Of a stretch of 32,957 nucleotides of DNA, positions 7,587-16,425 are shown one piece after another. The position numbers and the translations under genes are program-made. Position 1 is the stretch's first letter, and each line of letters starts with the position of its first letter. The DNA is from Gammaproteobacteria bacterium (GTDB lineage: Bacteria; Pseudomonadota; Gammaproteobacteria; Steroidobacterales; Steroidobacteraceae): NCBI GenBank assembly GCA_025357915.1, contig JANYLH010000033.1, positions 1-32,957 of the forward strand, in the 5' to 3' direction. Under the pieces are notes generated by a model. That model ran no database searches. It worked only from the letters and a program-made list of their open reading frames with translations, and was not told the origin of the DNA.

Positions 7587-9152
7587 TTGCGACGACTCGT
7601 GCAGGCCGAACGCCGCGTCTTTGTCCACTCTTCGAAGCTAACCGCTTACGGTGCGGTCGCCTTCGCCTTGACGCTCGCCGCGACGGCCTGTTCGGTATTC
7701 AGACCGCTGCCCAATCGATCTCCTGCGGGCGATGCCGCCACTGTGACCAAACAGCGGTTCCTTGACATGTTCGCCCGGTCATATTTTCCAGGCCGAAGCG
7801 GCCAGATCATGATCGTGCCCCGCGAGGGCGACTTCATTACTCGACCCGATTCGGACGTACCGTTCATGCACGGGTCACCCTGGGCATACGACATCGAGAT
7901 TCCGCTTATGTTTGCCGGCCCTGCGGTGAAGACCGGCATCTATTCGATACCGGCCGCACACCAGGACATCGCGCCGACGCTTGCGGCTGCACTCGGCGTG
8001 CACATGCCCGCGACCGCTACCGGCCGGACCTTGCCGATCCTGCGCAACGGCTTTACGCAACCGCGGGTGGTCATGCTCGTCGTTCTGGACGGCATGCGTC
8101 GGGACTATTTTGATCGGTATGCAGCGCTCATGCCAACGCTCACCAACTTACGTCAGCACAGTGCATGGTTCACGCAGTCACAGCTGAACACCCTGCCCTC
8201 GAACACCGCTACCGGCCATTCGAACATCGCGACAGGGGCCCCTCCTGGCGTCCACGGCATCACCGGCAACAACGTGTACGACCGTGTTGGCCGCCTGCGT
8301 CGTGACGTGTTTTCCGGAACGGCGCCGCAGGACTTGATGGCCCTGACGTTGGCGGACATCTGGCAGTTCTCGACGTCGGGTCGCGCCGTCATCCTGGCAC
8401 AGGGCAGCGTTGACCGGGCGGCGACGCCACTTGCCGGACATGGGGCGTGCCAGATGAACGGAGTGCCGGTGACTCTCGCCAGCTACGATCAAAAGACGGG
8501 CAGTTGGACTGCAAACCCCGACTGCTACCGCCTGCCAACGTACCTGAAGGAGCGGAACTCCAGCACACTATGGGCGGCTGATTCGCAGTGGATGCATCAC
8601 AAGATCGACTCGCCGGCCGCCGTGCGCTACTCGGCCTTGTTTCCAGCATTCGAAGCCGACGCGATGACCGCGATGATTGAGCACGAGCCCGTCGGCGAAG
8701 ACGGCGTTACCGATCTCATCCTGCTCAACTACAAGGGCGCCGATTTCGTGGGGCACAAGTACGGCCCGGATTCGGACGAGCTGCGCCTCACGCTCGGCGA
8801 AATGGACCGTCACCTGGCGCGCATCTTGAGTGCAGTGCAGGCAAAGGTAGGGGGCAACTATCTGCTTGCAGTGACCGCGGATCATGGCATGCCGTCGGAA
8901 CCGTCGTCACCCGGTCGTCGACACTTTGCCCCGTCGATCGTCGACTTGTTGAATGAAAAATTCGATCCAGAGGCGAAGCAGATCGTAACCGCATTCGAAC
9001 CCGAGAACCTCCAGATCTATATCGACGAGGATCGTCTCGCGAAGCTGGGCGCGACGCTGCGCGACCTGGCTGAGTTTCTTAAGTCACAGCCGTACATCTT
9101 TACGGTGTTCACCAGCGACGAGGTGTGGCACGCGGCAGCTTCAAGCCATTGA
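7587..9152 (+). CDS. PafA-like alkaline phosphatase superfamily lipoprotein with permuted domain order
   Basis: This 521-residue exported phosphatase or phosphodiesterase has a long signal peptide ending near Cys35 (LAATAC). The TTG start at 7587 follows a CGGGGA ribosome site; a GTG at 7599 is the alternative. All expected ligands are visible: Asp168 (VVLDGMRRD), nucleophile Thr207 (SNTATGHSN), Asn228 (ITGNN), Asp386 and His390 (GADFVGHKYG), Asp432 and His433 (TADHG). In PafA-type enzymes the last zinc ligand, His in an HGSxYxYD motif, lies at the C-terminus. Here that motif (His95 in MHGSPWAYD), together with YFPGRSGQIM before it and DIAPTLAAALG after it, precedes the rest of the domain, and the protein stops at FTSDEVWHAAASSH. 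It therefore looks circularly permuted. The substrate is unknown. Confidence 0.82.
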   Translation: MRRLVQAERRVFVHSSKLTAYGAVAFALTLAATACSVFRPLPNRSPAGDAATVTKQRFLDMFARSYFPGRSGQIMIVPREGDFITRPDSDVPFMHGSPWAYDIEIPLMFAGPAVKTGIYSIPAAHQDIAPTLAAALGVHMPATATGRTLPILRNGFTQPRVVMLVVLDGMRRDYFDRYAALMPTLTNLRQHSAWFTQSQLNTLPSNTATGHSNIATGAPPGVHGITGNNVYDRVGRLRRDVFSGTAPQDLMALTLADIWQFSTSGRAVILAQGSVDRAATPLAGHGACQMNGVPVTLASYDQKTGSWTANPDCYRLPTYLKERNSSTLWAADSQWMHHKIDSPAAVRYSALFPAFEADAMTAMIEHEPVGEDGVTDLILLNYKGADFVGHKYGPDSDELRLTLGEMDRHLARILSAVQAKVGGNYLLAVTADHGMPSEPSSPGRRHFAPSIVDLLNEKFDPEAKQIVTAFEPENLQIYIDEDRLAKLGATLRDLAEFLKSQPYIFTVFTSDEVWHAAASSH

Positions 9153-9460
9153 AGTAGCGATCTGGGAAGCCTTCTTGACAGCTCGTACCGGCCGCTGGCG
9201 ATTGCCCTGAGGCACTTGTTCACTCGCTAGACCGTTCACCGGTTTTGCACCTAATCGATGCGCGTCATAACGGCGCTTCCGGCCAACACAGTTGTCGCCG
9301 GGCGGTCAAAGTAGTTGACGGCAGGCAGTCAGCCGGCATAGCGGCTCAATTAACTCGAATCCGGTTGTTCGCACCTTCTCCTGCAATCCAACTAATTCGA
9401 TGGGTGGCGTGCCGATGTCGGATCCTCGTTCATTCTCAACTGACTGGTCTGGGCTCCCCC
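9153..9460. other. 308-bp gene-free spacer left of the IS element
   Basis: I see no convincing gene, RNA or strong terminator in this stretch. A leftward open frame of about 45 codons (roughly 9310-9440, containing PPIELVGLQEKVRTTGFEL) has no family I recognise. The spacer is the left flank of the IS3 insertion. Confidence 0.5.
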
Positions 9461-9489
9461 CGACGTCCCCCCGCTTTCAGTAGCGTAGG
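9461..9489. repeat. left terminal inverted repeat of the IS3 element
   Basis: It pairs with 10631-10662 with small gaps and mismatches; the outer 12 bases are identical. The orfB stop codon (9477-9479) lies inside this repeat, a compact layout common in IS3 elements. Confidence 0.85.
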
Positions 9490-10340
9490 GCATTAGAGTT
9501 TTCCGGGATTGTAATAGGCCTTGCGGCCAGTTGCTTCGCATACTGGGTGGGCGTCAGCCCACCCAGGGATTTCTTCGGTCTCTCCTCGTTGTATTCGCGC
9601 CGCCAGGTCTCGATCACCGCGCGTGCGTGATGCAGGCTCGTGAACCAGTGTTCATTCAAACACTCATCTCGCAGTCGCCCATTGAACGATTCAACGTAGG
9701 CGTTCTGGTTCGGCTTACCGGGCTCGATCAACCGCAACGCAATGCCATGGCGATGTGCCCAAGTCAGCATGGCCTTGCCGGTAAACTCTGGGCCGTTGTC
9801 GGTTCGGATCACGGCCGGCTTTCCCCGTTGCGAGCAGATGCCGTCCAAGATGCGCGTCAGATGATCGCCCCCGATGGTGTGCTCGGGCACGACAGCAACC
9901 GCTTCGTGCGTGGCATCATCCACTATCGCTAAACACTTCAGGGTTCGCCCCGAGGCGATGCGATCGAACACGAAGTCCATCGACCACACCTCGTTAGCCC
10001 GGGCAGGTCGGATCAGCGGTTGCCGGTCAGCCACGGGGATCTTCTTGCGCCGCCGGCGCCGGATATGCAGCTTCTCAAGCCCATAGAGCCGCTCGACGCG
10101 TTTGTAGTTGATGAGTTCGCCCGCCTGGCGCAGCTTCAGGTGGATCATGCCAACCCCGTAGCGTCGATGACGCTGTGGCAGGGCGACGATACGGGCCCGC
10201 AGCAGCCCATTGCGATCCGGCCGAGGTCGGTAGCGCAGCGCACTGGCGCTCATCCGCACGATCTGCAGTCCCCGTCGTTCGCTGAGCCCCTTCGTCTGCA
10301 TCCACCGCACCAGCTCGCGACGCGCCGGCGCGGTCACCAC
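9477..10340 (-). CDS. IS3-family transposase OrfB (DDE integrase core)
   Basis: This 287-residue frame carries an HTH_21-like region (about 46-95) and an rve integrase core. The catalytic triad is visible: Asp122 (WSMDF), Asp181 (RTDNGPEF) and Glu217 ([12 protein letters not shown]), followed by the IS3-typical [19 protein letters not shown]. It overlaps orfA by 7 bp. The overlap contains AAAAAAG, where a -1 slip takes translation from the end of OrfA (REALRKK) into [10 protein letters not shown] to make the OrfAB transposase. OrfB is probably made mainly as this fusion; the GTG at 10340 is only the formal start. Confidence 0.92.
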   Translation of the reverse strand: MVTAPARRELVRWMQTKGLSERRGLQIVRMSASALRYRPRPDRNGLLRARIVALPQRHRRYGVGMIHLKLRQAGELINYKRVERLYGLEKLHIRRRRRKKIPVADRQPLIRPARANEVWSMDFVFDRIASGRTLKCLAIVDDATHEAVAVVPEHTIGGDHLTRILDGICSQRGKPAVIRTDNGPEFTGKAMLTWAHRHGIALRLIEPGKPNQNAYVESFNGRLRDECLNEHWFTSLHHARAVIETWRREYNEERPKKSLGGLTPTQYAKQLAARPITIPENSNALRY

Positions 10341-10603
10341 TTTTTTCGGAGCGCTTCACGCGTCACCTCGTTCTCGAGCATCGACTCGGCCAGGAGCTTC
10401 TTCAGCCGCGCGTTCTCCGACTCCAGCGCCTTCAAACGCTTCGCATCCGACACGTCCATCCCGCCGTACTTACTGCGCCACAGGTAGTAGCTCGCCTCGG
10501 AGAAGCCGTGCTTGCGGCATAGCTCCTTCAGCGCGATCCCCTTATCCGCCTCCCGCAGGAACCCAATGATCTGTTCTTCCGCGTACCGCTTCTTCACGTC
10601 CAA
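10334..10603 (-). CDS. IS3-family transposase OrfA (HTH_Tnp_1)
   Basis: This 89-residue DNA-binding subunit has a helix-turn-helix ([17 protein letters not shown], then [20 protein letters not shown]) and a C-terminal leucine-zipper-like helix ([17 protein letters not shown]) for multimerisation. It ends at REALRKKW, with the slippery A6G at its 3' end allowing a -1 frameshift into orfB. OrfA alone typically binds the IS ends and represses. Confidence 0.92.
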   Translation of the reverse strand: MDVKKRYAEEQIIGFLREADKGIALKELCRKHGFSEASYYLWRSKYGGMDVSDAKRLKALESENARLKKLLAESMLENEVTREALRKKW

Positions 10604-10630
10604 CCTCCCTCTCCGGGGTTAGACTCTAAT

Positions 10631-10662
10631 CCTAGACGCTACTCATAAATGGGGGGACGTCG
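10631..10662. repeat. right terminal inverted repeat of the IS3 element
   Basis: This is the partner of 9461-9489. The element end is set at the last base shared by both repeats, immediately before the flanking CCCCC. Confidence 0.85.
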
Positions 10663-10831
10663 CCCCCAGGACGGTGTCGCTGGGCACGTGGTCAAAGTGC
10701 GCGTGCGCATGGAATCCGTGAACGATGCGAAGCTGCCGCTTCTGGAATTACACGAGCAATACAGGCTGAAATACAGATCAATTCGCTCAACGTCGGCGCC
10801 GATGATTTGCGCTGCGAACGAAATTTCAGAG
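10663..10831. other. gene-free spacer between IS element and palindromes
   Basis: There is no supportable gene here. On the minus strand, 10680-10722 can be read as HGFHAHAHFDHVPS, which resembles the HxHxDH metal site of metallo-beta-lactamase-fold enzymes. The frame is closed by stops on both sides even when the IS is removed, so at most it is a relic. Confidence 0.4.
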
Positions 10832-10866
10832 TATCTAATCTACATTAGATAGCATCGCTATCTAAT
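10832..10866. repeat. nested palindromes forming two mutually exclusive hairpins
   Basis: The 8-mer TATCTAAT occurs at 10832-10839 and 10859-10866, with its reverse complement ATTAGATA at 10844-10851. The middle copy can pair left (8-bp stem, 4-nt loop CTAC) or right. To the right it extends to a perfect 10-bp stem, ATTAGATAGC with GCTATCTAAT, around a 3-nt loop (10844-10866). It lies 16 bp beyond the 3' end of the leftward tRNA-Asn gene. It could end or process that transcript, or be a protein-binding site; there is no T-run typical of an intrinsic terminator. Confidence 0.75.
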
Positions 10867-10881
10867 TGATAGTTAATGTAA

Positions 10882-10957
10882 TGGCTCCCCGGGTTGGACT
10901 CGAACCAACGACCTGCGGATTAACAGTCCGACGCTCTACCAACTGAGCTACCGGGGA
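10882..10957 (-). tRNA. tRNA-Asn (GTT)
   Basis: The 76-nt cloverleaf on the minus strand has acceptor TCCCCGG paired with CCGGGGA, a D-arm with AGCTCAGTTGGTAGAGC, anticodon loop CTGTTAA, T-arm GTTCGAGTC, and encoded CCA. It is a single-gene unit just upstream of the accessory region; its 3' end faces the IS element. Confidence 0.97.
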
Positions 10958-10968
10958 ATTGGGCGCGA

Positions 10969-10997
10969 ATTCTCGTGGCTGAGCGGCGGGCCGTCAA
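10969..10997 (-). promoter_or_regulatory. promoter of tRNA-Asn
   Basis: On the minus strand, TTGACG (10992-10997) and GAGAAT (10969-10974) are separated by 17 bp, followed by a GC-rich discriminator and the tRNA 5' end 11 nt on. This is a typical stable-RNA promoter layout. Confidence 0.65.
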
Positions 10998-11019
10998 GGA
11001 CGGCAGCAGCATTCTGGCA

Positions 11020-12204
11020 TCAGGCACTCAGAGCCTTGCGCATGCGCTCCACAGCTTTCTCAAGCGTCTCGCGGCTGCAGGCGTAGGACAGCCGCATATG
11101 CCCCGGGGCTCCAAACCCGGAGCCGGGCACTACGGCGACGCCGACACTATTAATGAGGTGCTCGGCAAAGGCGTTGTCGTCCTTGAAGCCGAGCCGGGCC
11201 ATCGCCTGGCTGACATCGGCGAAGGCGTAGAACGCACCGCTCGCCGGTCGGCAGGAAACACCGGGCAGGGTGTTGAGCGCCGCGACGATGTAGTCGTGTC
11301 GTTCCTTGAACGCGCGGTTCATGGTGCCGACGCAGGCCTGGTCGCCGTTGAGCGCGGCGATCGCGGCCTTCTGGCTGATGCTGGAGGCGTTTGAGGTCGA
11401 CTGACCCTGGATGGTGGTCATCGCCGTGACAAGTTCCTTTGGGCCGCCGCAGTAGCCGATGCGCCAGCCGGTCATGGCATATGCTTTCGACACGCCATTG
11501 ATAGTGACGGTGCGGTCATAGAGCTCAGGCACCACGGTGAGCAGGCTGGTGAACGGCTCACTCCCCCAGTAGATCTTCTCGTACATGTCATCAGTCCCAA
11601 TGACGATGCGCGGGTGCTTTAGCAGCACGTCGCCGAGCGCGCGCCATTCGGCTGCGGTGTAAGCGGCTCCGGTCGGGTTGCCCGGGCTGTTGATGAGCAG
11701 CAGGCGCGATCGCGGCGTGATCGCCGCGGCCAGTTGCTGCGCGGTGATCTTGTAGCCCTGCTCGGGACCGGCATAAACCGTGACCGGTACGCCGTCGGCG
11801 AGCAGCGCCATATCAGGGTATGAAACCCAGTAAGGCGCGGGAATGATCACTTCGTCGCCTGGATCCAGCACCGCCATGCAAAGGTTGAAGATCGTCTGCT
11901 TGGCGCCCGAGGACACGAGAATCTGGTTGCGCTCGTACTTGATGCCGTTGTCGCGCTGGAACTTGGCGATGATCGCGTCCTTGAGTTCGGGCACGCCATC
12001 CACATTCGTGTAGCGGGTGAAACCGCTGTTGATGGCCTGGATGCCGGCCGCACTGATGTGCGCGGGAGTGTCGAAATCCGGTTCGCCGGCGCCGAGGCCG
12101 ATGACGTCCTTGCCCTCGGCCTTCAGGCGGGCGGCGAGCGCGGTCACGGCGAGCGTGGGCGAGGGCTTGACGCGCAGGGCGCGCTTGGAGACGGCTACAG
12201 TCAC
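11020..12204 (-). CDS. aspC: aspartate aminotransferase (class I PLP-dependent)
   Basis: This 394-residue cytosolic enzyme interconverts aspartate plus 2-oxoglutarate with oxaloacetate plus glutamate. Visible PLP features are SPGNPTG (Asn176), Asp205 and Tyr208 (GTDDMYEK), the Schiff-base Lys240 in [13 protein letters not shown], Arg248, and the substrate-binding Arg in HMRLSYA near the end. The sequence style ([19 protein letters not shown]) is that of the Rhizobium/Thermus-type I-gamma aspartate aminotransferases, some of which also take prephenate. The GTG start at 12204 has a GAGG ribosome site 6 nt away. It diverges from uvrB across a 59-bp gap and points toward tRNA-Asn. Confidence 0.93.
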   Translation of the reverse strand: MTVAVSKRALRVKPSPTLAVTALAARLKAEGKDVIGLGAGEPDFDTPAHISAAGIQAINSGFTRYTNVDGVPELKDAIIAKFQRDNGIKYERNQILVSSGAKQTIFNLCMAVLDPGDEVIIPAPYWVSYPDMALLADGVPVTVYAGPEQGYKITAQQLAAAITPRSRLLLINSPGNPTGAAYTAAEWRALGDVLLKHPRIVIGTDDMYEKIYWGSEPFTSLLTVVPELYDRTVTINGVSKAYAMTGWRIGYCGGPKELVTAMTTIQGQSTSNASSISQKAAIAALNGDQACVGTMNRAFKERHDYIVAALNTLPGVSCRPASGAFYAFADVSQAMARLGFKDDNAFAEHLINSVGVAVVPGSGFGAPGHMRLSYACSRETLEKAVERMRKALSA

Positions 12205-12263
12205 GGAGATCCTCTGTGGAAATAAATCAGGCGGGGAACCTGCGCTATATTAGCCGACCAACT

Positions 12264-14324
12264 ATGGAAACTCGACTCTTCGAACTTGTTTCGAGCTATC
12301 AGCCGGCGGGCGACCAGCCGCAGGCGATCGCGCGCCTCATTGAGGGCCTGGAAACGGGACTGGCGCACCAGACGCTGCTGGGCGTGACCGGTTCGGGCAA
12401 GACCTACACGATCGCCAACGTCATCGCCCACGCGCAGCGCCCCACTTTGGTGCTGGCGCATAACAAGACACTGGCGGCGCAGCTGTATGGCGAGCTGCGC
12501 GAGTACTTTCCGCGCAACGCGGTCGAGTACTTCGTCTCCTATTACGACTACTACCAGCCCGAGGCCTACGTGCCTTCGAGCGATACCTACATCGCCAAGG
12601 ATGCCTCGACCAACGAGCACATCGAACAAATGCGCCTCTCGGCGACCAAGGCGCTGCTGGAGCGGAGCGACGCGATTATCGTTGCCACGGTCTCGTGTAT
12701 CTATGGCCTCGGCGACCCGCAGGCCTACCTCGCCATGGTGCTGCACCTGGTGCGCGGCGAGCGCATCGACCAGCGCAAGCTGTTGCGGCGCCTGGCCGAG
12801 ATGCAGTACACGCGCAACGACATTGACCTGCAGCCGGGAACCTTCCGGGTGCGCGGCGACATCATTGACATCTTCCCGGCTGAGTCGGCGCGCGACGCGG
12901 TGCGGGTCGAGCTCAATGACGACACCATCGAGAACCTGTCACTTCTCGATCCGCTGCTCGGCAAGGTGTTGACGCGGGTACCGCGCTTTACCGTGTACCC
13001 GGGCACGCATTACGTCACGCCGCGCGACCGGCTGGTCAATGCACTTGATCTGATTCGCGATGAAATGCGCGAGCGTTTGAAGGTGCTGTACGAGAACAAC
13101 AAGCTGGTCGAGGCGCAGCGGCTTGAGCAGCGCACGCAGTTTGATCTCGAGATGATCCGCGAGGTGGGTTACTGCCCTGGCATCGAGAATTATTCCCGGT
13201 ATCTGTCGGGGCGCGAAACAGGCGAACCGCCACCCTGCCTGTATGACTACCTGCCACCCAACGCGCTGCTGGTGGTCGACGAGAGCCACCAATCGATCCC
13301 GCAGCTCGGGGCGATGTACAAAGGCGATCGCTCCAGAAAGGAAACACTGGTCGAATATGGTTTCCGCCTGCCCTCGGCGCTCGATAACCGGCCGTTGAAA
13401 TTCGAGGAGTGGGAGCGGCTGGCGCCGCAGATGATCTTCGTGTCGGCGACACCAGGCCCTTATGAATATGCCCATTTGGGCCAGCTGGTCGAGCAGGTGG
13501 TACGGCCGACGGGGCTCCTCGATCCCGAGGTCGAGGTGCGGCCGGCGACCTCGCAAATCGACGATGTGCTCGCCGAGATCAATCAATGCGTGGCGGCGGA
13601 CGAGCGCGTGCTGATCACGACGCTCACCAAGCGCATGGCGGAGGATCTGACCGAGTACCTGGCCGAGCACAAGATCCGGGTGCGCTATTTACACGCTGAC
13701 ATCGAGACCGTCGAGCGCGTGGAGATCATCCGTGACCTGCGCCTCGGCCGGTTCGACGTGCTGGTGGGCATCAACCTGCTGCGCGAAGGGCTCGACATGC
13801 CCGAGGTCGCGCTGGTAGCGATACTCGATGCCGACAAGGAAGGGTTCCTGCGCTCGGCGGGCTCGCTCATCCAGACCATGGGCCGGGCGGCACGCAATCT
13901 TCATGGCCGCGTCATTCTCTATGCTGAGCGCGTGACCGCCTCGATGCACAAGGCGATGGACGAGACGCGCCGGCGCCGCGAGAAGCAGGCGCAATACAAC
14001 ATCAAGCACGGCATCACGCCGCTCAGCATCGTGAAACCCGTGACCGACGTGATGGAGGGCGCGCGGGCGGCGCCGCAGGCTGGCGGCGGCGGCAGCGGCC
14101 GCAGCGGCAAGGGCTCGGGCCGCGTGGTTCCCGTCTCCGTGCCTCGCAACCTCGCGGAAGCGGCGCGGGAAATCCAAAGGCTCGAGGAAATCATGTACCG
14201 TCACGCGCGCAACCTCGAATTCGAGCAAGCCGCCGGCGTGCGTGACCAGATCGAGGGGCTCCGTGCGCTCGAGCTCGAACTCGGCGGCGGTCCGCTGGTG
14301 CCCCAGTCGGTCCGCAAGCGCTGA
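12264..14324 (+). CDS. uvrB: UvrABC excision nuclease subunit B
   Basis: This 686-residue DNA damage verification subunit of nucleotide excision repair is handed DNA by UvrA and recruits UvrC. Walker A is GVTGSGKT (40-47). The damage-wedging beta-hairpin contains [18 protein letters not shown], followed by the helicase motifs [31 protein letters not shown] and [10 protein letters not shown] glycine/serine-rich linker precedes the C-terminal UVR domain ([20 protein letters not shown]). The frame opens at 12216, but the Met at 12264 aligns with known UvrB starts. No ribosome site is visible. A TATATT box at 12246-12251 lies so close to the ATG that the message may have almost no leader. Confidence 0.98.
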   Translation: METRLFELVSSYQPAGDQPQAIARLIEGLETGLAHQTLLGVTGSGKTYTIANVIAHAQRPTLVLAHNKTLAAQLYGELREYFPRNAVEYFVSYYDYYQPEAYVPSSDTYIAKDASTNEHIEQMRLSATKALLERSDAIIVATVSCIYGLGDPQAYLAMVLHLVRGERIDQRKLLRRLAEMQYTRNDIDLQPGTFRVRGDIIDIFPAESARDAVRVELNDDTIENLSLLDPLLGKVLTRVPRFTVYPGTHYVTPRDRLVNALDLIRDEMRERLKVLYENNKLVEAQRLEQRTQFDLEMIREVGYCPGIENYSRYLSGRETGEPPPCLYDYLPPNALLVVDESHQSIPQLGAMYKGDRSRKETLVEYGFRLPSALDNRPLKFEEWERLAPQMIFVSATPGPYEYAHLGQLVEQVVRPTGLLDPEVEVRPATSQIDDVLAEINQCVAADERVLITTLTKRMAEDLTEYLAEHKIRVRYLHADIETVERVEIIRDLRLGRFDVLVGINLLREGLDMPEVALVAILDADKEGFLRSAGSLIQTMGRAARNLHGRVILYAERVTASMHKAMDETRRRREKQAQYNIKHGITPLSIVKPVTDVMEGARAAPQAGGGGSGRSGKGSGRVVPVSVPRNLAEAAREIQRLEEIMYRHARNLEFEQAAGVRDQIEGLRALELELGGGPLVPQSVRKR

Positions 14325-14351
14325 AAACGCTAGGCAAATCCGCGCTTTAGC

Positions 14352-14380
14352 TTGCCAGCTGATCGGGCCTCCGGTATCGT
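14352..14380 (+). promoter_or_regulatory. promoter of tRNA-Val (and probably thrS)
   Basis: TTGCCA (14352-14357) and TATCGT (14375-14380) are 17 bp apart. They are followed by a GC-rich discriminator (TCCGGCCCC) and the tRNA-Val 5' end 16 nt on. The GC-rich discriminator suggests stringent control by ppGpp, as at other stable-RNA promoters. Confidence 0.65.
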
Positions 14381-14395
14381 TCCGGCCCCTGCAAC

Positions 14396-14470
14396 AGGCG
14401 CGTAGCTCAGTGGTAGAGCATCACCTTGACATGGTGGTGGTCGCTGGTTCGATCCCAGTCGCGCCTACCA
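14396..14470 (+). tRNA. tRNA-Val (GAC)
   Basis: The 75-nt cloverleaf has acceptor AGGCGCG paired with CGCGCCT, D-arm TAGCTCAGTGGTAGAGCA, anticodon loop TTGACAT (GAC), T-arm GGTTCGATCCC, and encoded CCA. It lies 23 nt upstream of thrS on the same strand, so the two are likely on one transcript. Confidence 0.97.
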
Positions 14471-14493
14471 TTTCCTTAATTTAGGGAGACTCC

Positions 14494-16422
14494 GTGCCCG
14501 TTATCACGCTGCCTGACGGCGCCCAACGCAGTTTCGATCGCGCGGTCACGGTGGCCGAAGTGGCGCTGAGCATCGGAGCGGGCTTGGCGCGCGCGGCGCT
14601 CGGCGGCAAGGTCAATGGCAAGCTCGTCGACACGAGCTTCAGCATCGAAGGCGATGCCACGGTGGCAATCGTGACGGATCGCGATCCGGAAGCACTCGAG
14701 ATCATTCGTCACTCGACCGCGCATCTGCTCGCGCAAGCCGTGAAGCAGTTGTTCCCGAACGCGCAAGTGACCATCGGACCGGTCATTGACGATGGTTTCT
14801 TTTACGACTTCTCCTGCAAGACACCCTTCACCACCGAAGACCTCGCCCGTATTGAGGCGCGCATGCTCGAGCTGGCGAAGGCTGACCAGCCCGTCTCGCG
14901 GCGCGAGATGACGCGCGATGCAGCGGTGGAATATTTCAAGGGTATCGGCGAGCAATACAAAGCGGAGATCATCGGCAGCATTCCCTCGAACGAGGCAATC
15001 AGCCTGTACGGGCAGGGCGATTGGGTCGACCTGTGCCGCGGGCCGCACGTCCCGTCGACCGGCAAGCTCAAGGCTTTCAAGCTCATGAAAGTCGCCGGCG
15101 CCTATTGGCGCGGCGATTCGCGCAACGAGATGCTGCAGCGGATCTATGGCACCGCCTGGCCGGACCAGAAGCAGCTCGATGCCTACCTGCACCGGCTCGA
15201 GGAAGCCGAAAAACGCGACCACCGCCGCATCGGACGCGAGCTCGACCTGTTCCACATGCAGGAAGAAGCCCCGGGCGCGGTATTCTGGCACCCAAAGGGC
15301 TGGCGCATTTTCCAGCGGCTCATCAGTTACATGCGCGAGAAGCAGGACGCCGCGGGCTTCCAGGAAGTCAACGGACCCGAGCTCATGGACCGGAGCCTGT
15401 GGGTCGCCTCAGGCCACTGGGAACAGTTCGGCGAGAATATGTATACGACGCAGACGCCCGACGAGCGCGTCTACGCCATCAAGCCGATGAACTGCCCGGG
15501 CCACGTGCAGATCTTCAAGCAGGGAATCCGCAGCTATCGCGACCTGCCAATCCGCTACGCCGAGTTCGGCAAAGTGCACCGCTACGAGCCCTCGGGCGCA
15601 TTGCACGGCCTGATGCGGGTGCGCGCCTTTACGCAGGACGACGCGCACATCTTCATCGCGCCGGAGCAGATCACCGCTGAATCGGTGGCGGTCACCCGGT
15701 TGATCCTCGACATCTACCGGGATTTCGGCTTCGATGACGTGCGCATCAAGTTCTCCGACCGGCCCCCGAAGCGCGTGGGCGACGACGCGGTCTGGGACCA
15801 GGCCGAATCCGCCCTCAAGCAGGCCGCCGACGCGGCGGGCATCGAGTACACACTGAACCCGGGCGAGGGCGCCTTTTACGGCCCCAAACTGGAGTTCGTG
15901 CTGCGGGATGCCATCGGGCGCGACTGGCAGTGCGGCACCTTGCAGGTGGACCTGAACATGCCCCGGCGCCTGGGCGCCCACTACATCGACGAGCACAGCC
16001 AGAAACAGACACCGGTCATGCTGCACCGGGCGATTTTCGGGTCGCTCGAGCGATTTTTCGGCATTTTGCTCGAACACCACGCCGGCAAGCTCCCGGCCTG
16101 GCTGTCCCCGGTGCACGCCGTGGCCATGAGCATTACCGACCGCCAGCACGAATACTTAGGCAATGTTGCAGATTTGTTGAAAAAACAAGGGCTTCTGGTC
16201 GATACCGACTTGCGCAACGAAAAAGTCGGCTTTAAGATTCGTGAACACACGCTGCAACGCGTTCCTTACCTGTTGGTCGCAGGCGATAAGGAAGTCGCGG
16301 CGAACTTGTTATCTGTGCGCTCCCGCAGCGGAAAAGACCTGGGCACCATGAGCCCGCAAGCGTTCGCCGAACGGTTGCGGCAGGAGCTCGAAAGCCGCGG
16401 GCGCCACACCTTGGAGGATTGA
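14494..16422 (+). CDS. thrS: threonyl-tRNA synthetase
   Basis: This 642-residue enzyme charges tRNA-Thr. It has an N-terminal TGS domain (1-62), an editing domain with His73 and His77 in HSTAHLLAQ, the class II core with [10 protein letters not shown] (a zinc ligand Cys) and [17 protein letters not shown] (motif 2), and a C-terminal anticodon-binding domain. The GTG start at 14494 has an AGGGAG ribosome site and matches the conserved MPVITLPDG. Only 23 nt separate it from tRNA-Val, so there is no room for the tRNA-like operator through which E. coli ThrRS represses itself. It heads the translation gene block thrS-infC-rpmI-rplT-pheS-pheT-ihfA. Confidence 0.98.
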   Translation: MPVITLPDGAQRSFDRAVTVAEVALSIGAGLARAALGGKVNGKLVDTSFSIEGDATVAIVTDRDPEALEIIRHSTAHLLAQAVKQLFPNAQVTIGPVIDDGFFYDFSCKTPFTTEDLARIEARMLELAKADQPVSRREMTRDAAVEYFKGIGEQYKAEIIGSIPSNEAISLYGQGDWVDLCRGPHVPSTGKLKAFKLMKVAGAYWRGDSRNEMLQRIYGTAWPDQKQLDAYLHRLEEAEKRDHRRIGRELDLFHMQEEAPGAVFWHPKGWRIFQRLISYMREKQDAAGFQEVNGPELMDRSLWVASGHWEQFGENMYTTQTPDERVYAIKPMNCPGHVQIFKQGIRSYRDLPIRYAEFGKVHRYEPSGALHGLMRVRAFTQDDAHIFIAPEQITAESVAVTRLILDIYRDFGFDDVRIKFSDRPPKRVGDDAVWDQAESALKQAADAAGIEYTLNPGEGAFYGPKLEFVLRDAIGRDWQCGTLQVDLNMPRRLGAHYIDEHSQKQTPVMLHRAIFGSLERFFGILLEHHAGKLPAWLSPVHAVAMSITDRQHEYLGNVADLLKKQGLLVDTDLRNEKVGFKIREHTLQRVPYLLVAGDKEVAANLLSVRSRSGKDLGTMSPQAFAERLRQELESRGRHTLED

Positions 16423-16425
16423 CGT

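Larger units (their letters stand above)
9461..10662 (-). mobile_element. complete IS3-family insertion sequence
   Basis: This is a 1202-bp element transcribed leftward, with orfA and orfB. The ends are inverted repeats: 9461-9489 starts CGACGTCCCCCC and continues with AGTAGCGT, and 10631-10662 read on the minus strand starts with the same 12 bases and also contains AGTAGCGTCTAGG. Both flanks are CCCCC (9456-9460 and 10663-10667), consistent with a short target duplication, although a C run makes its exact length ambiguous. Size, two overlapping frames, A6G slippery site and DDE motif fit the IS3 family, probably the IS407 or a nearby group. All parts appear intact, so it may still be mobile. 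Confidence 0.9.

Noticed and set aside
10680-10722. HAHAHFDH reading on the minus strand, like a metallo-beta-lactamase metal site
   Set aside because: The frame is closed by stops a few codons either side, even after removing the IS, and nothing else of the fold is present.
12214-12230. CTG and CAG half-sites upstream of uvrB resembling a LexA box
   Set aside because: The spacing between CTG and CAG is 11, not the canonical 10, and the outer bases do not match the E. coli consensus.
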